Below, in pieces: positions 51,064-63,000 of a stretch of DNA of 64,000 nucleotides. The DNA is from an uncultured Pseudomonadota bacterium. Its GTDB lineage: Bacteria; Pseudomonadota; Gammaproteobacteria; CAJXQU01. Within the stretch, counting starts at the first letter, position 1; each line of letters opens with the position of its first letter. The translations under genes and the position numbers were made by a program. The stretch spans positions 110,418 to 174,417 of the forward strand of contig CAJXQU010000005.1 of the NCBI GenBank assembly GCA_913058255.1, written 5' to 3'. Under the pieces are notes generated by a model, which was not told where the DNA came from, made no database searches, and was given only the letters and a program-made list of their open reading frames with translations.

Positions 51064-54000
51064 ATGCTTGATTTGATTAATCGTTATGCCCATGGTTTCG
51101 TTGCTGTACCTGTGATCATGGTTTGTCAGCAGCAAGGTTTATTTCAACATCTTAAATCCAAAAAGTCATCATCGTTAGATGAGTTGGTTAAGTCATTAAG
51201 TGCTAATAGCGGCCACCTGCAGGTTGCATTACGTTTACTTGAATCAATGGAATGGATTGGTCGAGATGCTAAAGGGCATTATTACCTGACTGGAAAATTC
51301 AGTGAATTAGAACCGCTACCACAATCTATTTCGGAATTAACCAGTTTTCCCATGATTTCGTATCTTAGTGGGCAAAGCCAGCGACAACTCAAACAACAGC
51401 TTAACGAGGTTAGGCAGCAATGGCCTTGCTCCGAACCAGTCTTGGCAGATTTTATTGACGGAACCTGGGTTTTACCACTTTGGTTGGCGTTAAAACAACA
51501 GCATATGTTGGGTGAGAACAATAAAGTCATTCAATTTGACAAGAGTCCAAGATCCGTTAAGCGAGAACTGACAGCCTTGTTTATACAGCAAGGCTGGGCT
51601 GAGCTGCGAGATAAAGGAAAGGCCTTATATTTGACAGATATAGGTCAGTTTCTTTATGAACGCATCAGTATTACCGCGGTCACGGTCTCCTATGCTCCCC
51701 TGTTACAACGTTTGCCGGAATTATTGTTTGGTGATGTTGACAAAGTCTTTATGCGAGATGAAGCGGGTTATGAAACACATGTTGATCGGCACTTAAATGT
51801 TAAAGGTAGTGGCTTTCAACATCAAAAATATTTTACTGATTTAGATGCGATTATGCAGTCTGTTTTTGATCAATCAGATTATAACACTCAACCAAAATAC
51901 ATTGCTGATATGGGCTGTGGTGATGGAAGCTTGTTAAAGCGGTTATATCAATTTGTGCAAAACAAGACAGAGCGTGGGAAAGTGCTGCAACAATTCCCAC
52001 TCACGCTGATAGGCATTGATTTTAATGAGCAAGCTTTACAGGAAACTACTATCACGTTGGGTAGCATTCCACACATGTCTGTCAAAGGTGATATTGGTGA
52101 TCCAGAACAACTGCTGATGGATCTGGTGGCAAAAGGAATTAATGCCGACGAAATCTTGCATGTTCGCTCATTTCTGGATCATGATAGACCTTATATTCCA
52201 CCACAACAGACTGATGATGTAGAAGTGCGTGCTGGTCTATCGTACTCCGGTGTTTATGTAGATGAGGTTGGTCAAGCAATATCGGCACCTATGATGGTAC
52301 AAAGTCTCGTTGAACATCTTAAACGTTGGCGTAACGTTATTAACCATCATGGTTTAATTATACTTGAAGTTCACAATATGGAACCACATGTAGTGGCCAA
52401 TAATTTGGACCTCAGTGAAAGTTTACATTTTGATGCCTACCATGGATTTTCCAAGCAATACCTAGTCGAAGCTGATGTATTTTTGATGAGTTTAGCCGAG
52501 GCAGGTTTATTCCCCGATATAGAGCACTTAAAAACTTACCCTAAAACACTACCGTTTAACCGCATCTCTTTGAATCACTTTCGCCCCCAGCCTTATAGTA
52601 TTCGACATCCCAGACAAGATGACATAGTAGCACTTGTCGAATTGGAACAAGCTTGCTGGCCAGTAGAGTTACAAGCAAGTATCGAAATCCTTCGTGCTCG
52701 TATTCAAGATTATCCAAATGGACAATGCGTTATTGAACAAGATTGTCAGATTATTGGAGTGGTATACACCCAGCGGATCCACGATGTTGATGCGTTAAAA
52801 CAAACTTCTTATGCAGATCTTGCTCACATTCATCAAGCTGATGGAGTTATTTTTCAATTAGTTGCATTGACAGTACATCCTGATAAACAGCATTTAGCTT
52901 TAGGTGATCAATTACTTGAATTTATGTTATGCCGGGCGAAGTTGCAAAATGGTGTGGAAACAGTTGTTGGTGTAACTCGCTGTAAGGATTATCAAAATCA
53001 TACAAGTGTTCCAATAGAAACCTATATTCAACAAGAAGATACTCAAGGTCGATTGATTGATCCCATCTTGCGTTTTCATCAACGCCATGGTGCCAAGATA
53101 CAACAACTGATCCCTAATTATCGTCCTCAAGATAGTGATAATGAATGTCATGGTGTACTGATCCAATATGATATTGATCAACCGCTAAAACAGGCGGCGG
53201 CAGAAAATAAAATAGAACCAACGATGGTTGATACTAAAGCTATTGCCGCAACTGTTAAGAAAGCCATTTTGCGCTTATTGGGTGAGCGTCAGTCAGCCTT
53301 TATAACGACACAACCATTAATGGAAATGGGGCTGGATTCCATGGATTTATTGGAGTTGCGCATTTTATTAGGCAAAGAGTTTAATCAAAAATTAGATCCG
53401 GTTTTTTTCTTTCAACAGCGGACAGCGGATGCGATTAGTAATTATTTTATTCAGCAAAATGACTCAGTACAACGAGGTCAAGAAAAAATACAAATCGATT
53501 ATGTCCCTGATATTCAATCAACCTTAACGAACAAAGATAAAGGCTCGGCATCAGAAAATACTGATATTGCCATTATTGGATTAGCCTGCCGATTTCCCAA
53601 GGCTGCTAATGCTGAACAGTTTTGGGATCTGTTAGAAACACAACAATCAGCCATCAGTGAACTACCCAGCTGGCGTTGGCAATGGCCAGAGGAGGTTGAT
53701 CTAGAGGGTGTGACAAAAGGAGTTCAATGGGGAGGCTTTATCGATGATATGTCCTGTTTTGATGCAAGTTTTTTTCGGGTGTCGCCAAAAGAAGCAGAAC
53801 TGATGGATCCTCAACAAAGGTTATTGTTAGAGCTGAGCTGGGAAACATTTGAAGCTGCTGGCTATAATCCCATCAAGTTAAGAGAACAAGCCATCGGTGT
53901 TTATATTGGCGCTTGTCATTTTGAATACAGGACATTATTGGAAAAGTATTTGGGTTCCATAGGAGATGGCCATCTGGCTACGGGGACATCCGCATCAATT

Positions 54001-57000
54001 TTAGCGAACCGCCTATCCTATTATTATCATTTTAGTGGCCCAAGTCTGGTCATTGATACAGCCTGTTCCAGCTCATTAGTTGCTATTCATGAAGCAGTCC
54101 ATGCTATACAAGCAGGTGAATGCGAACAAGCTTTGGCGGGAGGAGTTAATTTAATATGCAGTCCAACTAATACCCTGTCATTTCACAAAGCAGGAATGTT
54201 GGCAGAGGACGGTTCATGTAAAACCTTTGACAAGGCTGCCAATGGTTATGTACGAGGAGAAGGGGCTGGTTTAATTTTATTAAAACCATTGCATCAGGCT
54301 ATTCGAGACAATGACAGGATTAGTGGCCTGATTAAAGGATCAGCAATAAACCATGGCGGTGAGGCTAGTTCATTAACAGCGCCGAATCCAGATGCACAGG
54401 CTGAATTGTTGATCAAGGCCTATAAGCAGGCAAATGTTCCTATAGAGACTATCAATTATATTGAAACTCATGGAACGGGCACCCCGCTCGGTGATCCAAT
54501 CGAAATTCAGGGGCTTAAACAAGCATTTGGACAATTAGCTAATAATAACGAAATATTACCTGAAGCATATTGTGGCTTAGGGGCTCTCAAGACGAATATT
54601 GGCCATTTAGAAGGTGCTGCCGGTGTTGCTGGTGTGATCAAGACATTGCTGAGCATCGAGCATCAAACTATGCCATCCAATATTCAGTTTAATGAGTTAA
54701 ATCCACATATTGATCTGTCAAATAGTCCTTTTTATATTTTGAACGAATCAAAAATATGGAGCCAGGAGAAAGATAAACAAAACAATACTATTCCTCGGCG
54801 TGCGGGTGTCAGTTCCTTTGGTTTTGGAGGGGGGAATGCGCATATCATCGTTGAAGAATATGTGGCGCGAGAAGAAAATGAACGACTGATAGCAGATACC
54901 AGAGGCCCATACCTGGTCGTGTTATCGGCAAAGACGGACAAACAACTGCAGGTGATTGCGAGCAATCTACAGACGTATCTGATCAAACAAGAAGAACCTT
55001 CTTCGAGTTTTATAAACGACCTCACCTATACGTTACAAGTAGGTAGAGAGGCCATGGAAGAGCGGTTAGGTCTGATTGTTACTTCTCAGGAAGAATTACA
55101 AGTAAAACTACAAAGCCACCTGGCCGGAGAAGATGATATAGAGGGCCTCTATCGAGGACAGGTCAAAGGGAACAAAGAGACTTTGTCAGTGTTTACCGCG
55201 GATGAAGAACTTCAGGAAGCCATTAGTAAATGGATGGAGCAAGAAAAATACGCCAAGCTATTAGAGCTCTGGGTGAAGGGAGTGCCTGTTGATTGGAGCA
55301 AACTGTACGATGATGTAAAACCCCGACGTATCAGTTTGCCAACCTATCCGTTTGCGAAAGAGCAGTACTGGATTGAACCGACTAAGTCAGCAGAACTAAT
55401 GTTATTGGGAGAGGGGGTTGTTCCGATATACCTGCATCCATTAGTGCATAGAAATACCTCTACATTATCAGCACAACGTTTTAGCTCAAGGTTTACGGGT
55501 GACGAGTTTTTCTTAACAGATCATCAAGTGCAGGGGCAAAAAGTCCTCCCCGGTGTTGCGCATATAGAGATGGCTCGTGTGGCGATAACTCAAGCGGTTG
55601 ATGTAGAGCTTGACGGTGTGCAGGCGACCTTTCAATTAAACAATATTGTTTGGGCGAATCCGATCATTGTTGGCAGTACCTCTCAAGAGATACATATCAA
55701 TTTATTCCCTGAAGCAGATGAAAAAATTGCGTATGAGATTTATACGGAGAGAAAAGGTAATGAACAGGAATTAGTAGTCCATAGCCAAGGTGTTGTGAGC
55801 TTTATTCCTACTAATCAACCTCCATCACTGAACTTGCTTGAGTTACAGACGCGAATCAACAAAGAACCTCTTACTTCTGAGCAATGTTATGCCCGCTACA
55901 AAGTTATGGGAATTGATTATGGCCCAAGTCATCAAGGGATTGAATCACTAAAAATAGGTGAGCACGAAGTACTGGCTAGGTTGATATTGCCAACTTCAAT
56001 GCTAGCGACAAAGGAGTTGTTTGTTTTACATCCGAGCCTGCTAGATGCGGCGTTGCAGGCATCGATAGGACTAAATAATGTGAGGGGTTCAAAGCCGATG
56101 TTACCGTTTGCCTTGGATTCGCTCGAGGTTTTAGGGGTACTCACTAACTCGATTTGGGTTTGGGTGCGCTATGCCGAGGGTAGTTCAGCATCCGATAAAG
56201 TACAGAAATTGGATATTGACCTCTGTGATGATGACGGCAAAGTTTCTGTCAGGATGAGTGGTTTTTCATCGAGAGTCTTGGATGGTTCGATTAGTAAAGT
56301 GAGTCAACAAGATAAGAGTGTCTTTGAAGTGGTTGAACCACCTGTAGGATTATTAACGCTGAGTCCGGTGTGGAATGTTGTGAAAGAATTAGATATTTAT
56401 CGAGTTTCGATAGAAGCAGAGGCTCACGTGCTAATTATCGGTGCTGTCGAACAGCAAGCTGAACAAATCAAAAAACATTATCCTCAGGCAAAAACATTAG
56501 AAATAGATATTAACGATAATCATGACGTTCTTGTTGAGCGATTCAAAGCTGAATCTGAATTCGGTCATATTATTTGGAGTGTTCCCGATATGCCTTTTGA
56601 ATCACAACAGATCGAAGGTCTTATCCAGGGACAAAACAGTGGTGTTATGTTGCTCTTTAAAGCTATTAAAGCTTTACTGACATTAGGTTATGGCGAGCAG
56701 GATTTATCTTGGACGGTTATTACAACAGATACTCAAGCTGTTTTTAAAGCAAGCAAGGTTAATCCAATGCACGCCAGTGTGCAGGGTTTAATTGGATCGT
56801 TGGCAAAAGAATATGCACATTGGAAAATTCGACTGGTTGATATAGAGGCGAAGACTGATTGCCCCGTCCATAACCTATTGACTTTGCCCTACAATGCTCA
56901 AGGCAATAGTTTAGCTTATCGGGATAACACCTGGTTTCAAGAAGACCTGATTCCTGTTCATAAGTTTCAGAAAGAACCATCGCATTATAAAACAAAGGGG

Positions 57001-60000
57001 GTGTATGTAGTTATTGGGGGAGCAGGCGGTCTAGGTGAAGTCTGGAGTCGTTGGATGATCGAGCACTATCAGGCGCGGATTGTCTGGATTGGTCGGCGTG
57101 AACAAGATGAGGCAATTCAAAAGGCACTAGAAGCCTTGTCAGCATTAGGCCAAGCACCGATTTATATCCAGGCCGATGCAACAGATCAGGGTGCCTTGGA
57201 GAAAGCTTATCAGCAGATTAAGCAAACCTATTCTCAAATCAATGGTGTGATTCACTCGGCCATTGTGTTAATGGATCAAGGTTTAGCCAAAATGGATGAG
57301 GCACGTTTTCAGGCGAGTTTAAAAGCCAAAATAGATATTAGTGTTAGGTTGGCACAAGTATTTAAAAAAGAAGACTTGGACTTTGTCCTATTTTTCTCAT
57401 CCGTTCAATCTTTTATTAAAGCAGCAGGGCAAAGTAATTATGCTGCAGGCTGTACTTTTAAAGATGCCTTTTCTCATCGTTTAGCACAAGACTGGTCCTG
57501 CATGGTAAAGGTGATAAATTGGGGCTATTGGGGCAGTGTGGGGGTTGTGACAGAACGTCACTATCGTGATCGGATGGCCCAAACGGGCATCGGCTCCATT
57601 GAACCTGAAGAAGGAATGGAAGTTTTAGAACAGTTGCTCAATGGCTCTTTAGATCAAATGGTTTTGATTAAGACTTTGAAACCTAATGTTGTGCAAGAAC
57701 TCAACAAGGATGAATGGTTAACACTTTACTCTAACGACCTACCTAATCAAATCGTTGACTTGCAACATGTGCTTGTAGAGCAAGACCAAGCTATGGGTCG
57801 AGTACTTTCCACAGACGATTCAAAAAGTTCAGAAATGAATATCCTATTGCACAAACTACTTATTAGTCATTTACAGGCTTTGAATATATTTAAAGAAAAG
57901 ACACTGACAGAATCAAAAAAAACAGACTTTTTTACAGCGCGTTATGAGGGTTGGATTAAAGAGAGTATCTCTGTTTTGCAAAGTGGGTATTATTTAGAGA
58001 AGGATGTAGATCTTAACACGCTGCTTGATAAAAGTGATTTGAATACAGAAACATTGTGGACTGAATGGGAGCAAAAAAAGAAAGCGTGGCTTGGGGATCC
58101 AAACCTGAAGGCACAGGCTATTTTGTTAGACGTTTGTTTGCGAGCATTACCGGATATTTTGAGCGGTAAAGAGCAAGCAACTAATGTTTTGTTTCCAGAT
58201 TCATCAATGGTTTTGGTTGAAGGAATTTATAAAGGCAATCCTGTTTCAGATCTGTTTAATGAAAAGTTGGGACAAACCTTACTCGCTTATATACAACAAC
58301 GTATCGAATATGAACCTAGGGTTCAACTACGGATTTTAGAGATTGGTGCCGGTACTGGAGGTACAACAGCCAGTTTATTGGAAAAACTTATTCCGTTTCA
58401 ATCCTATATTAAAGAGTATGGCTATACTGATATATCCAAAGCATTTTTGCTGTATGGCGAAGAACATTACGCAACCAAGTATTCGTATTTAAGGCCACAG
58501 ATTTTTGATGTTGAAGCTCCTCTTGCCGGACAAGCTATTTCTGCAGGTCAGTACGATGTGGTGATTGCAACGAATGTATTACATGCAACAAAAGATATCC
58601 GTCAAACATTACGTAACAGCAAAGCCGTACTGCGAAAAAGTGGTTTGCTATTATTAAACGAGCTGAGTAATAAATCTTTATTTACCCATTTAACCTTTGG
58701 TTTGCTCGATGGCTGGTGGTTATATGAAGACGGCGATTTACGTATTCCTGGATCACCTGGCTTGTATCCTGAGACCTGGGAAAGGGTTCTCAAAGAAGAA
58801 GGTTTCTATGCCACGCTGTTTCCCGCCCGGGAGACTCATGTTCTCGGCCAACAAGTTATCGTAGCACAAAGTGATGGTGTCGTTAGACAAAAACAAGCCG
58901 CTTATTCGGATCCTATCATTATAAAAAAAGACCTTGAACCATGGGTTGGTATTTCACCAAAAAAAGCTATAAAAATTGGACGGAATTTTGATGGAAAAGA
59001 TGTTAGTGATGCTGCGTTAAGAGAAAAAAGCACGCACTACATTAAGCGTTTGCTTGCAGAAACACTGAAAATGAAAAGTGATCAGATAGATGCGTCTACG
59101 CCATTAGCAACCTATGGCATGGATTCAATTTTGATTATACGGTTGACTAATGATCTACGTAAAACCTTTGATAGTATTACCAGCACCTTGTTCTTTGAAG
59201 TGCAAACGGTTGAGGGTCTAGTCGAGCATCTTTTTATGACTGAAAAAGAAGCGTTGATGCGACAAGCTGGTGTCGAAGAACAATCGTTTGAAAGACAAGA
59301 AGTGTTTGACGAAATTCCTACTTCCATAACGGATGATCAGTTTAAATCAAACCATAGACATGTTCGGCGTATTAGTTCAGAGAAAGTAAATACTGATACA
59401 CAAGTGAATAATATTCTGGATGTTGCTGTTATTGGAATGAGTGGGCGCTATCCTGATGCTGAAGATATAAATGAGTTTTGGAATAACCTTAAAACGGGAA
59501 GGAACTGCATTAGAGAAATTCCACAATCGCGATGGGACTGGAAAGCCTATTTTGATGAAGAAAAAGGTAAGAAAGGAAAAACCTATAGCAAATGGGGTGG
59601 TTTTCTAGAGGATGTCGATAAGTTTGATCCGTTATTTTTTCAAATTTCTCCTCAGGAAGCAGAGCTCATGGATCCTCAGGAACGTTTATTTTTGGAACAA
59701 GCCTATAAAAGCATAGAAGATGCCGGATATACCCCAGGTGAGCTGAGTGAGAGTAGAAGAGTCGGGGTTTTTGTTGGGGTAATGAATAGCAATTATGCTC
59801 AGCAAACGAGTTCTTGGTCGATAGCTAATCGACTTTCGTATTTGTTGAATTTTCAAGGGCCTAGTTTAGCTGTAGATACAGCATGTTCTTCCTCATTAAC
59901 AGCAATTCATTTAGCACTGGAAAGTTTATACAGTGGCATAAGTGAATGCGCTATTGCAGGCGGTGTCAATTTAATTCTGCAACCCTCGCAGTATATTGGT

Positions 60001-63000
60001 TTGAGTTCCATGAGCATGTTGTCAGCGACTGCTGAATGTAAATCGTTTGGTGATAATGCAGACGGTTTTGTTGATGGAGAAGGTGTTGGTGCTGTTGTGC
60101 TTAAACCATTAGAAAAAGCTATACATGATAATGATCGTGTATACGGAATCATAAAAGGCAGCATGCTTAATGCAGGTGGGAAAACAAATGGTTACATGGT
60201 GCCTAATCCAAATATACAAAATAATTTAGTATCAGAGACATTACAACGGGCAAATATAGACGCCAGAAGCGTGAGCTATATCGAAGCCCATGGTACTGGT
60301 ACTTCATTGGGTGATCCGATTGAGATCGCGGGTCTGACGAAAGCATTTGCTCAGAGTGCGGATGCAAAACAATATTGTGCACTTGGTTCAGCGAAGTCAA
60401 ATATAGGACATTTGGAAGGGGCTGCTGGTATTGCAGGTTTAACTAAAGTTTTACTGCAAATGCATCATAGAGAACTAGTGCCTTCACTCCATTCCGAAGT
60501 GCTGAATCCGAATATTGATTTTACTAACACCCCCTTTATCGTAAATCAGAAACTAAGGGATTGGGAAGCGCCGATAATTGATGGAACAACCTATCCTCGG
60601 ATTGCCGGTATCTCCTCTTTTGGTGCAGGTGGATCCAATGCACACATCATTGTTGAAGAGTATATAGAGCAAGGTGCAGAGGAAAGGCCTATGGCAGAAG
60701 CCGGTAGTCCTTATCTGATTGTGCTATCAGCGAAGACGGAAGAACGACTCCAGGCTGTTGCGACTAATTTACAGGCACATTTAGCGAAAAATGAAGACTC
60801 CAGCTTAAATCAGTTAAGTGATCTTGCTTACACATTGCAGGTAGGTCGTGAAGCGATGGAAGAACGGTTGGGAGTGATCGTCAGTTCTTTAGATGAGCTA
60901 CAAGATATTCTCCAGACTTACCTTGGAGGTGAAGAAGATATAGAAGGCCTATATCGTGGACAGGTCAAAAAGAATAAAGAGACCTTGTCAGTGTTTGTTT
61001 CTGATGAAGAGTTTCAGGAAACGATTAGTAAATGGATGGAGCGAGGGAAGTACACGAAGCTTATAGAACTTTGGGTAAAAGGTCTGCATATTGACTGGGA
61101 AAAATTGTATGGAGAAGTAAAGCCAAGACGAATAAGTTTGCCGACCTATCCGTTTGCAAAAGAACCTTATTGGATTAATACCAGCAAGTTTGAAGACCAA
61201 ACAATATGGGCCGAGGGCATGGGTTCACAACTGCACCCATTAGTTCATACGAATACCTCGACATTAACGGAGCATTGCTATAGATCCACATTTACAGGTG
61301 ATGAGTTTTTCTTAAAAGACCATCAAATCAACGGTGAGAAAATATTGCCGGGCGTTGTATACCTAGAGATGGCCTGTATTGCATTAAAGCAAGCTGTTAA
61401 TTTAAGGTCTGACGATTTTCAATCTCACGTACAACTAAGCGATATTGTTTGGGCCAGTCCGGTTGTTATTGGTATTGAGCCAGTAGAAATGCAGATCAGT
61501 TTATTTCCTGAAGATGAGGGTCCGGTTACATATGAAATCTATACAAACAAGGAAGGAGAAGACTCGATTATACAAAGCCAAGGCATAGTTGTATTGAATT
61601 CCTCGGCCCATCCCCCTTCACTGAATCTGCCGGAGTTACAAGCCCGCATAAAACAAGAGCCACTTACCGTAGAACAGTGTTATGCAAAGTATACGACTCT
61701 GGGAATTGATTATGGTCCAGGATATCAAGGGTTAGAAGCGGTCTTCACAGATGAAAGTGAAGTTCTGGCTAAGTTAGTTTTGCCAAGCTCTGTATTAACG
61801 ACGAAAGGTACCTTTGTTTTGCATCCAAGCTTGATGAATGCGGCATTACAAGCATCTATAGGTTTATGGAACGAGTCAACTTTAAATCCAAGCTTACCGG
61901 TTGCTTTAGATTCGCTTGAGATATTCGGAGTATGTGGTGACTCGCAGTGGGTTTGGTTGCGCAACGCACAAGGAAGTGTGTCATCAGATAAAGTACAGAA
62001 GCTGGATATAGACCTGTGTGATGAGGACGGGAATGTACTTGTTCAGATGAAGGGCTTGAATCTACAAGGTGAGTTTTCTACAAAGGTAGAGAAAGAAACA
62101 CAATGTAAATGGAAATTTTCTTTGCCCTCGAATAATAAAAAGGAAGTCGGGTATACAGGGCTTAATCTTAGTGTCGAAAAAAAATCAAAGTTGTTTGTGC
62201 TGCAGTTGATAGCAAACCAATTGAATAAATCTCTCGATGAGATCGATTCTGAAAGCAATTATTTTAATATCGGGTTGAACTCATTAGATATTACTAGAGT
62301 CACCCAAGATATTAAACATTACATACATAAAACATTTCAGCCAAGTTTATTTTTTGAGCATTCAACACCCACAAAACTATCTCTTTATCTTTTTCAAAAT
62401 TATTTTCCAGAAATTGACCAGTTAGTTGTTACAAATAGAAAAATTGAGCAGAGTAGAGTAGCGCTAAAACTTATTGAACAAAAGGCTCCTTTAGAGTCCT
62501 TTAGTCAAGGACAACTAAATAGATCAAAAGCCATTGATTTACACCAAAGTAACGGAAATCTAAAAGTTGAAGCAGGGTTAATTACGCCCTTGTCTGAAGG
62601 TCAAAAAGGGTTATGGTTATTGCAGAACCTATCACCCGACATGAGTGCTTATAATGTTCCAATCACGTTAAGAATTAAGCAAATAATATGTATTGATAAA
62701 ATTAAGCAAGCTTGTGAATTTTTATTAGAGCAACACCCAATTCTAAAAACGGTGATTGAAGAACACGATGGCTTGCCATGCCAGCGGATTGACGAACAAC
62801 AACATTTATATTTTGAACACCTAACATTAAAAGGTAAGCAAGCTGAAATAACGGCCTATCTTTCAGACATGGTAAAAGAGCCCTTCAATTTATCAAAGGG
62901 CCCGTTAATGCGAGTGCATTTATTGTCGTGTATGGAAAAAGATCATATCTTATTGATTACTTTACACCATGTTATCTGTGACGGCATATCAACTCAGCAG

